A stretch of 64,000 bases of DNA from Patiria miniata (Eukaryota > Echinodermata > Asteroidea > Valvatida > Asterinidae): the NCBI RefSeq assembly GCF_015706575.1, contig NW_024037058.1:7875806-7939805 (forward strand), given 5' to 3'. A program made the position numbers and the translations under genes. Of this stretch, positions 35,701 through 47,515 are shown in pieces (the stretch's first letter is position 1; the number at the start of each line of letters is the position of its first letter). The notes under the pieces are model-generated. The model made no database searches, had not been told where the DNA came from, and saw only the letters and a program-made list of their open reading frames with translations.

Positions 35701-38700
35701 TCTCGATGTTGGTGCGCTACTTGTTCCAAATCCTCGGGTCCATCATCATCATGTTCACTCAGAGCGCAGCCTTAACTGGTGTTCTGCTTTCAGTGGTTCC
35801 CATTGTGGCCATCGGGGCTGTCCAATACGGTAAGTGGATTCACAGTATCGGAATTTTCGCTTGACAAAAGGATCTTAAGACCTTAATATCATACCTTAAT
35901 CTGAACGCTAAGTAAATTTTTTGACTTCAATGACGACTTTATTTAATTGTGCCTTTTGTTGTCGCCAAAACGATTTTATTTATATCATGGAAAATTGTTA
36001 GGCACAGTTCTGGACAAAGGGGAACTAAATACATGTACATTAAAAATAATAACAGGCCTGAAAAATAATAAGTGACAGAAGTGACTTGGAGAAATTGGTA
36101 TTTTTTAATTTGCGTAGGGAAAATGGGAAAATGTTTGGAAATTTTAAGGAAAATCCGTTTAATTTTTTTTGAGAAATTTCAAACATAATGTATGGAAAGT
36201 TAAGAACTAACCAAATTTAACAACAATAAAAAACGAAGCATTGCCAAAGAAAAGGGGGCAATTCTGACGCTATAATTGGCATTTTGGGGTGACGCTAAAT
36301 CTCTCTTTTTAGTCCCCCTTAAGACCGATTCATTTCGGCATTGAAGCGAATTTTGTGACATCACGGCCAGAATTTGCGCTGCAAATTCCCAAAAGTTGAA
36401 CACTTTTTAACCGCAGCGAATTTTGACATCAAAGTCGCTTCGCATTCCCATCAGGTGTGAATGGACGTTTAGACATATAAATTATTATTATTATTTTTTT
36501 TAATCTTGAAATTGTTTCCAGGAAATTTCGTGAAGGACATCCGTAAGAATTTCCAGGACGCCCTCGGCAGTGCGGGCACGGTCGCAGAGGAGTCCATCTC
36601 CAGCATACGCACCGTGCGCTCGTTCCGCGGCGAGCCAAAGTCGCAGGCGTCCTACGACAAGGAGGTGGCGCTCAGTTACAAGTACGGCAAATCGTTGGCC
36701 GTGTTGACCGGCGTCTTCAATGGGCTTATAGGCATTATATCCCAGGTGTGTACACCAAATCTAAAATTTTGTTTCAGAGCGATGCAGAATGAGGGCCGAT
36801 TTCAAACTTCTGGGGTAAAAACTTTCATGCTGGTAAAAATGTTGAATGTGCTTGTTGGAATCACTGTTCTCCTTATAAAAGTATATGGTTTCAATGTTTC
36901 AGTTTTACACTGCACGAGTACATACTGCTGTGCTTAGAAATGTGACCGATTCCTTTCCATTGCCACACCTCTGTAGAAATTTGTGCGGTACATTTTCAAA
37001 TAATTTTTTATTTTGATTATTCCAGCTTGGTCTTAATCAAATAATTGAATATTTGAAGTGCACTGATCGAGTTTTACATGCCCCAGCCTAAACAGGATTT
37101 GCACTTGCCTGCACCTGCACCTGCGCCTGCTTTGTCTTAATCAAATAATTGAATAATTGAAGTGCACTGATCAAGTTTTACATGCCCCAGCCTAAACAGG
37201 TCGCCTAATCAGGATTTTTGCGTGCCTGCACCTGCTTGGACTTGATCAAATAATTAAATATTTGAAGTGCACTGATTGAGTTTTTAACATGCCCCAGCCT
37301 AAACAGGCCGCCTAAACAGGATTCGTGCACGCATACACCTGCGCCTGCACCTGCTTGGACTTGATCAAATAATTGAATATTTGAAGTGGACTGATCGAGT
37401 TTTACATGCCCCAGCCTAAACAGGCCGCCTAAACAGGATTTGTGCACGCCTGCACCTGCGCCTGCACCTGCGCCTGCTTGGACTTGATCAAATAATTGAA
37501 TAATTGAAGTGCACTGATTGAGTTTTACATGCCCCAGCCTAAACAGGTCGCCTAAACAGGATTTTTGCGTGCCTGCACCTGCTTGGACTTGATCAAATAA
37601 TTAAATATTCGAAGTGCACTGATTGAGTTTTTAACATGCCCCAGCCTAAACAGGCTGCCTAAACAGGATTTTTGTGCGCCTGCACCTGCGCCTGCACCTG
37701 CTTGGACTTGATCAAACGATTGAATATTTGAAATGAATTGATTGAGTTTTACATGCCCCAGCCTAAACAAGCCGCCTAAACAGGATTTGTGCGTGCCTGC
37801 ACCTGTGCCTGCGCCTGCACCTGCACCTGCGCCTGCGCTTGGACTTGATCAAACGATTGAATATTTGAAGTGCATTGATTGAGTTTTACATGCCCCAGCC
37901 TAAACAGGCTGCCTATTCAGGATTTGTGCGTGCCTGCACCTGTGCCTGCGCCTGCACCTGCACCTGCGCCTGCGCTTGGACTTGATCAAACGATTGAATA
38001 TTTGAAGTGCACTGATTGAGTTTTACATGCCGCAGCCTAAACAGGCTGCCTAATCAGGATTTGTGCGTGCCTGCACCTGCGCACGTGCCTGCGCCTGCAC
38101 CTGCACCTGCGCCTGCACCTGCGCCTGCACCTGCACCGGCTTGTCAAATATTGGCTTTCGGTATGCATGTAAGTGTAGCATTTGACAGCCAATAAAACCA
38201 TGCAACTTAATGTAAGATTAAAATAACTTGTAGGATTAACTTAGAGGTTTTTCAATCATCTCCTCGAGACCACTCACATTTTGGAATATTTGAATAAAAC
38301 AATTTGCTATTCGTATATTTGGTTGATGATGAAATATTCAAATATTCAGTATATATTCAGCATAGCCCTAGTTTATCATAAAATGAATGTTCTTGTGATA
38401 CAGGGAGCGATAGCCCTAGTACTATGGTACGGTGGCAAGCTTGTGCATCTGAACGTGACAACCGGAGGCACGCAAGGTATCAGCGTGGGCATTCTGACAG
38501 GTAAGATTGCATATATCCTAAAAGGCCATTATCCAAATCGCGGTTTTCTTTCCATCTTTGGCTTCATTTCTTGCTCAACAATCATTTTTTGTTGTTGAAA
38601 CACTCCAATGTGGATATTTCGTATGAAAAACCCTATGTGTTCCAAAACATTTTATAAGCCCGATGAGCAGGGGTAATAATGATGTTGCAAAACGAGCACC

Positions 38701-41700
38701 AATTTAGACTTTGTTATTTATCATATTGGATTTTCGGAAATACTGGCCTAATTTGAGTACAATTTGACAGTGTTTTTTTTTTTTTGTTATTGACTGCCCA
38801 ATGTAGCCTTCATGCTGTACACGCTGAACGTAGCCATGGCGTTTGCCTTTCTGGCCTCGCTCTATGGGGATTTCATGCAGGCGGTGGGCGCGTCCATCCG
38901 CATCTTTGCTCTGATGGACCGCCAGCCGGAAGTCAGCAACGAGGGCGGGCAGCACCTGATGGAGTTCAACGGGGAACTGGAGTTCGAAGACGTCCATTTC
39001 AAGTATCCCTCCCGACCGGAAAATGAAGTACTCAAGGTATATGAAATCCCTCCCCCTCCCCTTTTTCTAAACCCCACCCCTCCCCCTTACCACTCTGAAA
39101 CCAATTTTATGAAATTTAATCTCAAGGATAAGCAAAGTTTTGGATGCAGATTTCACAAATTGTTGAAGTTTTCATTCACAAAATTGCACAGGAAAAATGG
39201 TAAATGTGACTTACACTAAATTATGACAATTCAGAAAATTTTCAATTTCAAAAGATTATTTCCGCCGTTCTTGATAGGACCAAGAAAAAGAAAGACTCAT
39301 ATAACGTTAAAGCCTTTGCATTTTTCCCTGAAAAGCATCCAAGACCAATTTCCCCTCATGGAAACCCCTGGCATTCCAAGTGGAATATTCCAAGTGCCCT
39401 TAACAACCCATGCTTCCCATTGACATGGGTGATTCCAATGATTACTTTCGGGGGGTGTCTCTGAAGGGGGACATGAGCTCCTTTTTATGTTTAACACTAA
39501 CCCCATTGGCATTTTTGTTGACAAACATCATTTCGCTACCCCTATATTCCAAGTGGAACATTCCAAGTACCCTTGTTAACCCATGCACTCAGTTAACTTG
39601 GGTTATACAATGTCTGGTTCATAAGGGGGTGTCCTTCAGCATGAACCTAAGCCAGGCCTTGGCATTTTTTGTTCAGAAACATCCGAATGAATATTTCCAT
39701 GCAGCTACCCCCTATATTAAAGGTGGAACATTCCAAGTACTCTTTGCAACCCATGCTTTTATCATACTCGGGTTGTACCAATGTCTACTTCCAGGGGGTG
39801 TCTTTCGACATGAAGCCAGGCCAAGTCATGGCTTTGGTCGGTCCCTCCGGAGGCGGCAAATCTACGATAGTCAATCTCATCGAGAGATTTTATGAACCTA
39901 CCTCCGGCTCCGTCAAGCTTGGTATGTCATCGATTTTTACGTCTCACTTTCTCTTTTCATTTCAGAAAATCATAAACTCCATTTAAAGCATGAAAACAAG
40001 CCTGTCTCAAAAATTCATTGCCTGTTCCATCATGTGTTGTGTATGGCATTTTTTTAATCAGTGAATTTATTTTAATCACATTTTTGACTGTATATATTTT
40101 GAAGGAAGTATGTATTTCAATATTTGTGAATTTGTAAAATATATATTTTGTCTGATTTTTTTTTAGGCAAAGTGGGGTTCATAGCTAAATTTCTCCACAT
40201 TTGTACACAGATGGAGTCAGTCTATCCGAGCTGGATCCGATGTTTTTCCGGCGAAAGATTTCCATGGTCAGTCAGGAGCCGTCCTTGTTTGCCTGTTCCA
40301 TCAAGGACAATATTGCTTATGGGAAGGATGCAACAGATGAGGAGGTAAGTTCAGATACCAGACCTGGTTTTAGCATTTGCAGATAAAGCCGAATTGACGG
40401 ATTTCCTAATAATTTGTAAGATGATGTAAGAGTCGACCTGTATTAGACTTTATCTAGCATTGGCAGAGGAGGAATTGAATAGAAATATAGCCTTATAATG
40501 GTTAGAATGAGGATGAAGTGCGGGTACCGGACCTGATGGTATTGGAAGGATGGGCCAAATAGACAGATTATTGGTGAGATAAGGTAAGCGCAGGTACCAT
40601 ACCTCATTTATCATTGGCAGACAGGGCAAACTAGATTGTTACCTACTTAATGGGAAGGATGAGGATGGAGTACGGGTACCAGACCCAATGTAGTATTTGC
40701 AAGGAATGCCAAATAGACTGATACCCTGATAATATGATAGATGGAAAGCTAAGCGCAGGTACAAGACCTTATCTAGCATAAGCTGGGAGACAAAATAGAT
40801 TGACACCTTGACAGTGGGTTAAATATGTGAATGCGGGTACCAGACCTCATCTAGCATTATCAGCGTTGGCCAAATAGGCTGATTCCCTTATATAGACTGA
40901 TTCCATTTTAAATCATTTCTTAAAAAACAAGATTCAAGAGTTCAATCTCTGGATTTCTCTCCAATTTTAGATAGAGCAAGCGGCTAGAATGGCCAACGCC
41001 CATGACTTCATTACGTCATTTGAGGAGGGTTACAAGACCCTGGTAGGGGAAAGAGGAGTTCGTCTGTCGGGAGGCCAGAAACAACGAGTTGCTATCGCGA
41101 GAGCCCTCATCATGGATCCTAAGATATTACTCTTGGATGAGGTAAGGTGAAGAGGTTTTGAATGGGAAATGTTGGGTAAATCGGGGTAGATGGAATATTG
41201 CTATAAATCTGCTTGACTGAAATTGCTCTGTGACATTGTGTGCTACAGGTTTTAGCTGTTCCAGAGGGCCAGCCTAGCGCCTTCTTTGCATCAATCTCAC
41301 TGACTGACTGACTGACTGATTTACTGACTCGCTCCCACTTGTGAGCCGGGCAGTGCTATCGTATAGGATTACCCCATTACACCTATGAATGGGCTAAATC
41401 CGGCCCATTGTGTAGACCAGATGCACGAAAAGACTTCCAGTGAACAGCCATTCTGAATCAGTTGAATAGAATGTTGTATGCTCCATGACCAGACTTATTA
41501 GGTTTGCCTAGTCTTGTTTAAGCTGATTTTGTAATCCTGATCAGGCATGCAACTTTTCCTCGGATCAGCTGATTTCCTCTTGTTTTACTTCCCATGTGTG
41601 CCATTGACAATAGAAAAACGCTGTACAAAGTCTGGGAAATATTTGAATTTCCTCTTTTTGGGGGATTTCCCAGTTGCATGCCTGCCTGATGGCAAAATAA

Positions 41701-42445
41701 CTTTCATGTTTCTGCTGCTTGTTTGTAGGCTACCAGCGCCTTAGATGCAGAGAGCGAGCATCTAGTACAAGAAGCTATCGATAGAGCCATGGTGGGACGG
41801 ACGGTGCTTATCATCGCTCACCGACTATCCACAGTCAGGAATGCGTCACAGGTATGTCAGTACATGCAATAGGCTAGGGACCCTTTTAAATTTGTGTACA
41901 TATCTCACAGTGCTTGTGACCGAGCTACCGTGGTCACCTGACCAAAACGTTGCAATCTTATTGGGCCTGTTTGATTGATGGTCTGGAAGGGGCTGTTGCT
42001 TTTAACCCTAACTCTCCAAGATCCTTTAAAATCTATTAGTCTTGGCAATTTTGGCACTCGGACGTGAGAAATTCCAAGGCATACTCAGAATTTCACGGAT
42101 CAGGTTGCCAACATTCCCAAGACTGGATTTGATTCATCTCCTTGATAGAGCCATCTACCTCCACGGTAGCTTGGCTGCAATTGGTGGTGTTTAATAGACA
42201 ATTTAAATCAAGAACAAGAGTCATATCTGTCTTTTATATTCCCCTTTAAGGTTCTAGTCATCAACCACGGCAGGATAGCTGAGAAAGGAACTCACGACGA
42301 ACTAGTTGGTAAGGGCGGTATCTACAAGAAACTGGTACTTCGTCAGTTGAGCGCAGCGGGCGGGGCCATCAACACCATCCCCGAGGATCTGATCCTTGAT
42401 GACGAAACCGATGAGGTCATCGAGCTGGCGAACGGCTTGGACTGA
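32722..42445 (+). CDS. ABCB half-transporter with N-terminal TMD0, TAPL/ABCB9- and ABCB10-related, 13 exons
   Basis: Exons: 32722-32824, 33010-33506, 34129-34243, 35105-35340, 35694-35829, 36522-36745, 38404-38500, 38807-39036, 39795-39921, 40211-40344, 40971-41141, 41729-41851, 42251-42445; 2388 nt, all phases agree, 795 aa. Residues 1-170 form a four-helix domain without close ABCB10 counterpart, then a charged linker ([13 protein letters not shown]), a six-helix core (about 200-480) and one nucleotide-binding domain. Walker [10 protein letters not shown] is 562-570, the Q-loop glutamine 610, signature LSGGQ 665-669, Walker B ILLLDE 685-690 and the H-loop histidine 721: all canonical, so it should dimerise into an active exporter. 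Length and TMD0 favour TAPL-type lysosomal peptide transporters, while [19 protein letters not shown] and the C-terminal part resemble ABCB10. The ATG follows an in-frame TGA. Confidence 0.93.
33665..34128 (+). repeat. ~65-bp tandem array in intron 2 built from the exon 3 acceptor and first codons
   Basis: AAAATACAGGAATGGCTCTT with TGCTTCTGATTGGCAT or TGCTTCTGATGTCAGA recurs about seven times (AGGAAT near 33675, 33747, 33807, 33864, 33933, 33997, 34062) before the true acceptor at 34128. The exon itself starts GAATGGCTCTTGCTTCTGGT, so each unit repeats the splice acceptor plus about 20-27 nt of coding sequence. Most copies keep an AG in place. Confidence 0.9.
34280..34531 (+). mobile_element. 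SINE-like element (B-box), interrupted by a hAT insertion
   Basis: TGGGTTCGAGTCC (B-box) near 34307, TCCTTTGGCAAGAGACTTTG and AAGTGCTATAAACATACCC give a tRNA-SINE layout, followed by a (GACT)n run. The tail TTGTGAGCCGGGCAGTGCTA continues beyond the hAT element at 34991-35040. The tail recurs with a (GACT)n run at about 41286-41400, so the two form one family. The 34166-34402 and 34230-34457 frames are spurious. Confidence 0.65.
34532..34990. mobile_element. 459-bp hAT-type MITE with 8-bp target duplication
   Basis: The termini TAGGGCTCTGCAT and the inverse of ATGCACACCCCTA match at 11 of 13 bases. The flanks are a perfect TTGTGAGC duplication (34524-34531 and 34991-34998). GGGTACCCG palindromes lie near both ends. 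It has no transposase and lies in ABCB intron 3, inside the SINE-like repeat. Confidence 0.9.
37040..38140. repeat. ~115-bp tandem array with GCCTGCACCTGC runs in ABCB intron 6
   Basis: About nine units run TTGGACTTGATCAAA, ATTGAATATTTGAAGTGCA, TGATTGAGTTTTACATGCCC, CAGCCTAAACAGGCCGCCTA, AACAGGATTTGTGCGTGCC and then a variable number of CCTGCACCTGCG hexamer pairs, longest at the 3' end (38075-38135). Minus-strand open frames 37205-37447 and 37552-37770 read the array. Confidence 0.9.
39365..39820 (+). repeat. ~170-bp tandem array in intron 8 containing copies of the exon 9 start
   Basis: Units contain ATTCCAAGTGGAACATTCCA, AAGTACCCTTGTTAACCCAT and a GGGGGTGTC block at about 39451, 39625 and 39794. 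The last is the real exon 9 start. The block at 39625 matches it for about 40 nt (TTCAGCATGAACCTAAGCC against TTCGACATGAAGCCAGGCC). In both upstream copies the acceptor AG before the G-run is not preserved. Confidence 0.85.
40315..40880 (+). repeat. ~80-bp tandem array in intron 10 seeded by the exon 10 donor edge
   Basis: The real exon end (ATGGGAAGGATGCAACAGAT, GAGGAG|GTAAGTTCAGATAC) recurs as ATGGGAAGGATGAGGATGGA, GTACGGGTACCAGACC. The anchor GGTACCAGACC or a variant lies near 40357, 40437, 40527, 40594, 40677, 40760 and 40838, each followed by CAT.TAGCATT.GCAG and GCCAAATAGACTGATACC. One copy keeps AAGGTAAGCGCAG, a donor-like word. Confidence 0.85.
41230..41400 (+). mobile_element. Second copy of the (GACT)n / GGGCAGTGCTATCGTATAGG repeat
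   Basis: (ACTG)n followed by TTGTGAGCCGGGCAGTGCTA, TAGGATTACCCCATTACACC and ATGAATGGGC matches 34500-35045 minus the hAT insertion. It thereby gives the empty-site form for that insertion. It lies in ABCB intron 11. Confidence 0.75.
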
Positions 42446-42529
42446 GAACTGTTGGCCTGGCAACCTGAGACAACCTGAGCTACTTAAGTATTTTCTTCTG
42501 TCAGTGTTGTAGTCCATTCAATGTAGTCC

Positions 42530-43265
42530 TCACAAGTCCATCAAGTTAGTCACAAGTCAATCACAAGTCCTCATAATTTCATCACAGGTCTTCACAAGTC
42601 CCTCTCAAGTCTGTCACAAATCCTCACAAGTTCAATACAAGTCCTCACCAGTCCATCAAAAGTCAGTCACAAGTCATCTGTTAGTGTTGTAGTCAAGTCC
42701 AACACATGTCCTCACAAATCCAATACGAGTCTATCAAAAGTCTATCGTAAGTCCAACACAATTCCTCACAAGTTTATCTCAAGTCAGTCACAAGTCATAT
42801 TTTGATGTTGTAGTCAAGTCCAACACAAGTCCTCACAAGTCCATCACAAGTCAGTCCCAAGTCCTCACAAAGTCCATCACAAGTCCGTCACAAATCCTCA
42901 CAAGTCCTTCACAAATCATCGTTTAGTGTTGTAGTCATATCCAACACGAGTCCTCAAAAGCCCATCACAAGATAGTCCCAATCCAACGCAAGTCCAACAA
43001 AAGTCCTCACAAGACTATCAAAAGTCGGTCACATGTCATCTATTAGTATTGTATTCAAGTCCGACAAGTCCTCACAAGTTCATCACAAGACAGTCACAAT
43101 CAAACACAAGTCCTCACAAGTCTATCACAAGTCCTCAAAATTCCAACACAATTCTTCACAAATCCAACACAAGGCCTCACAAGTCCTCAGAAGTCCATCT
43201 CACATCAGTCACAATCCAGCACAGTTCCTCACAAGTCCTCACAAGCCAACACAAGTGAATCTCAG
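42530..43265. repeat. 10-mer array (TCACAAGTCC)n downstream of ABCB
   Basis: About 60 copies of CACAAGTCC/CACAAGTCAG with some longer words (TGTTGTAGTCAAGTCCAACA) start about 85 bp after the ABCB stop and probably lie in its 3' UTR or flank. It is the same motif family as the ADAD1 arrays, read on the other strand. Confidence 0.9.
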
Positions 43266-44941
43266 GTTGTTCAGCTCCAAGTCAAGTCTCCAGCTTCTCA
43301 AATGAAATTTGACAAAAGGTATTCCTTATTGAACTTGTGAATTGGCATGAGATTTATCGTTCATTTTATTATGCATTGTACTATTTCAATACGTGTATTT
43401 TTACTTTTGATGGGGTTTCAAGGCAAAATTGGTGTTTTTATGTTAAATGTATTACCATATTCATAAGCAAGTCAGTGATGTCATCTTTGGCAGAAGCCAT
43501 GGCCGTACGCTGCTCGAGCAAAGTTGCTAGAATTTTGTTCAATTTTTGTCAATCTTTTTAGTGTTTCCTTTTGTCAATTCAGATCATAATGATGGCCAGT
43601 GATTTTGTAAATTCAATAGCAAAATGTTAAAAAAAAGCAACATCATTGCCAACGAAAAGCCTAAACGGATATAAAAGGATGTGTCAAATATGGCATCACA
43701 GCCCTCGGGTGTCAGAAAGTAGCATAGATATTTGTAAATTTTTGAAAGAAAGTGAATTTAGTTATTAAATATTCAATCAATGGTAGCAATGTGCCTGCGA
43801 GCTTTCTCTCTGTATATTACAAATTTGTTGATTATTAGAATTTTGTTTTAGTTGTTTTATACTTTTATTCTTTTTTTATTGTAAGGGTTGAATTGTGCGT
43901 ATAAAAAAAAATCGCCGAGGGGATAATTATGTCAGAAAAGGGGTGTGGCTTAAGGTTTAAATACGGGGAGGTCAGTCAAACTATGAAGTGGCCCTCTCAT
44001 GCTATTTTTGAGTTTCACCCTTAAAAAATATATTTTGTTTTTTTAATTGCCATTTTTCTAGCGATACAAATGTTATTCATGTTTGAACGAGACATCAGAG
44101 AAAACAATGACTACACAAATTTTTAATTGTTTCAGGCCTACTTTTTATATGTTATAGGCACAAAAGCAACCCAAAATAAAAGCGTTGAAAACATCCAAAA
44201 CAGACAAAAAGGAGCCTTTTCCGTTTATAAATAAAACATACACGTTGGAAAATTTGTTTGGAGAGAAAAATAAAATTGAATATATGTTTTTTGAAGACCA
44301 CTGGTAGTGAAACTTCACACACTTAAAAGAAAACGGTGTTGGATAGAATTTGCATCCCAATAAGTGTGGCCCAACTATAGTTGGTCTAAGATAATGTTGA
44401 AGATATTTAAAAAGAGACCAGTGACCGAGTATTTTTTTTTTTTGGCCTTACATTGATTACGTTGTGAAGATTTTATTGTAAACATTGTTTAACTAGTAGT
44501 TTTCAAAATATATTTTCTTTAAAACTTCAGGTAGAGATTTTTGTATTATGTGTATTCTTTGGGATCACCACTACTGTGTCAAAAGGACTAAATTTAGAAA
44601 ATTTAAATTGTTTGTACAAATTAATTTTGGTTGGTATTATTTAAATGCAACTATATTAATTTACAAAATATAATTGTAGGCTGAAAGAAATTATGGCACG
44701 TTCTTTAAAAGAACATATTTTTTTGTATTAATTAAGAGGAGCACATTGTGTTTGAATATTTTTTGGAATAAATTTCATTGAAATGCAGTGTGTGACCCAT
44801 ACCAAGTTTCGTGGAATTCCTAAGTGGAAAATTTTGCCGAGCAAATTTGCTTTCTTATAAAGCGCCATCAAACCAGACCCAACCGAAGTCACCCAATCAC
44901 AAGTCGCATATGTAACACGATAAGGCATATACGCATAGGAG

Positions 44942-45014
44942 AAGACCTTATGAACTAGCACTTTGTTTACATGTGCGCACATGTAAACAAAAGTGTGATG
45001 TCATTAGGTCTTAG
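44942..45014. repeat. Palindrome with a perfect 30-bp core
   Basis: The core 44962-44991 is perfectly self-complementary around TGTGCGCACA, with GTTTACATG / CATGTAAAC arms. Weaker pairing extends outward through AAGACCTTATGA.CTAGCAC and GTGTGATGTCATTAGGTCTT. Confidence 0.85.
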
Positions 45015-45155
45015 GTCAATTTAAAGTTGGTAAAATGTAGCTGCCGGTTTTAAAGAGCAAAATTATGCTCAAACTGAAAGCAGGGAGTGTACCAAAAACC
45101 CTGTGAAATTCGTCCTCCTGAAATGGTATCATTCAGAAGAATTGAAGATGGTTTT

Positions 45156-45181
45156 AAAAGTGTGCCAGCTGGCACACTTTT
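45156..45181. repeat. Perfect 26-bp palindrome
   Basis: Arms AAAAGTGTGCCAG and its exact inverse meet at AG|CT with no loop. No gene neighbours it closely. Confidence 0.85.
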
Positions 45182-47436
45182 TCTACATATGTTAGCAACG
45201 GAATCCTGTTACAAGACCTGCCTCCCCACAATGTGTGTTTTCTCGGTTTTCTCGAAATGTTTAGTATCCACTGAGCTGAAACTTTAACGGGTTATAGTAG
45301 TGCACTCTACTCAAGATTAATTTAAAGCAATTTTGTTGTTTCAAATGAAAAACTACACAAAGAGCAAATAATCCAAATAGATAATTGTTTACAGTGGCAT
45401 CTATGACAAATTTATTTGCTGGATTGTAACTTTATGTCAAAATATTTTCTTCTGAAGGTCCCAAATGTTAAAGGTTAGGTAAGCATCGGAAATGTGTACG
45501 GATGGGAAGCCTAAACTGATCCCCACGTTCGGTGGACAGCACATCCTAGCAGGAAAACATCAGGAAATACACTAGTTGTTATCTCAAAAGGCAGAATCCG
45601 ATGCAGCAACAGTAAAGGAAAGTTGGCAGGCTAAGGTCGCGAGGTTGGGTAGGAAAAATATCCCCTATTTTCTACACTGTGCATCACACTATATTAATTT
45701 ATATACAATTGTACTCTATTTCGTCTCTTAATTTTCGGTACTTCATGAAACAGCCGCCGGGCATCTTTGATCGGGACGAAAATGAAGAGGCACATTTTCA
45801 TCCAAAAAAAAAAAAGAAGGAAAAATCGGGGAGTTACAATTATTGTGATTGGTTTTTTTTATGCTTGGGTAAGGGTAAGTGTACCCGTATGTGGAATATT
45901 AGGTCGAATAATGTCGGTGAAAACGAGTGTTTTCAGTTACTTTTTATTGCACAGATAATGTGTAGGGCCTAATTGCGCACACGGACTTTCATCCAGTAGA
46001 CTGGCCCCTGCACACTGGGGCTAGGTAACATCATTAACCGCCCCACGGCCACCCCTCCACAATTAAAAAAACCCAAATGAATAAACGTTAAAATAATAAA
46101 TCAATATCTGAAATCTGTGTTGGACGAAGTGTCTTCAATTCCCATAATTTTTTTCTTCGCAGAATTCAGATCCACCAATGAACAGGCACGTACCATAAAG
46201 CTAGGTCTGGTGCCCCGTCCGTATTGTGTAGATTTTCGGCGTAGTGTCAGTAATGCCACCAGACCATGAGCGGTCAAACTTGTTTTAGGCGGGACATTTA
46301 CCGGTTTTGACTGGTACTTTTGTGGGCCTGTGCGTCAAAAGGAAACTCGACCTTGACTTGTGACACAATATGGACACTTTGCTGGCTGCTGTCGGGTAAG
46401 ATTGAGCTAACTGTGCATATGGCTAGCCTAAGTTTAGTCGCAAACTAAATCTATTCTAGTGACGGCTAGTAACAATGCAATACCACTAGTAATAATTAAT
46501 ATTGTTGACCCTAACCTTGCGCGCGGCCCCTAACGTGGCGCACTTTGAATTTTCGCCAGTATAGCGCCAAGCCAGAGAAAAAAGTTTAGAAAACAATTGT
46601 CTGACAAACTTCAAGTTGGGTATGTAAGTAGAGATAATAATAGTTTTTCAAAATTTATCAACTTTACATAAATTATTAGATGTTAATTTGGAATTTTCCG
46701 AGATTTATTTAAGTGCGCTACGTTAGGGAACACTCGGCCGATTTTGTGCCCAATTTCCGGACGCCGCCGTTTTTTGAATTTCGGATTAAATTTCATGACA
46801 CCGAAATTCACAGTGCCAGTCTCCTCGGTGCACAAGTAGGCCTAGTAGTAGTACTCGAAGGAGCAGATTGTCCTCGAAGAACTATAAAAGATAACCGTGA
46901 GATAAAAACAGTTTTAGAAACAGGAGGAAATGTAATTGAAATCCAAAGGTGCAAGGCTGGTACCGGGAAACGAGGCCCATTTTTCGGAACCGCAGCATTT
47001 CCTTGACTTTTGTTGATTCAGGCCTTCCGAGTTTTGACAAGTTGACCCAAGTACGTGTTAAAGCAAGCCCGTAGGCCTACGTGTCATTAACCTGATACAA
47101 TGTACAAAATGTATAAAAGTTGTGCATAGGCTCCCTAATAAAAGTTGGCCCTCCCTTAAACAATTATCAATGGTCTAAAATCTTGCTTTAAAAAGTCCAA
47201 ATTAACAAAACGAGTGGGGAACAATGTATTTAGGGTAACCTCGTCCCCATTATGTGTATGAGCAGTATGGTGTTATTTATTGCTCACTTGCGATGTAAGA
47301 CCCTGGGAATAAGGTTTGGGGAGGGGGAAGACATCAACTAACACATGGTGGCGCTGTTTGTGGTTCAAACACGTTACACAAGTTGCTTTGGCAGTGTTTT
47401 TTTCTCTCTGAATTTTCCCATTTTTATCTTTGACAG

Positions 47437-47515
47437 AAGTAACGACATTAACGACGAATGTTGGTCGCCTACTGCTGTAGTCCCGAATGTTTTCACCTTT
47501 TCTCGTCCGTATCAG
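47437..47515 (+). other. Orphan exon-like segment, 79 nt
   Basis: A pyrimidine-rich tract and TTTGACAG precede it, and CGTATCAG|GTAAGATC follows. The one fully open frame reads SNDINDECWSPTAVVPNVFT and on to FSRPYQ. No partner exon was recognised and a chance acceptor/donor pair is possible. Confidence 0.3.

Larger units (their letters stand above)
43270..47436. other. 4-kb gene-poor stretch after ABCB
   Basis: No open frame here has a recognisable domain or splice structure. AT-rich sequence has ATTAAA near 43761 and AATAAA near 44176, possible ABCB polyadenylation signals, but neither is certain. Two palindromes are listed separately. The plus-strand frame 46713-47006 (97 codons) was inspected and not recognised. 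Confidence 0.4.
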
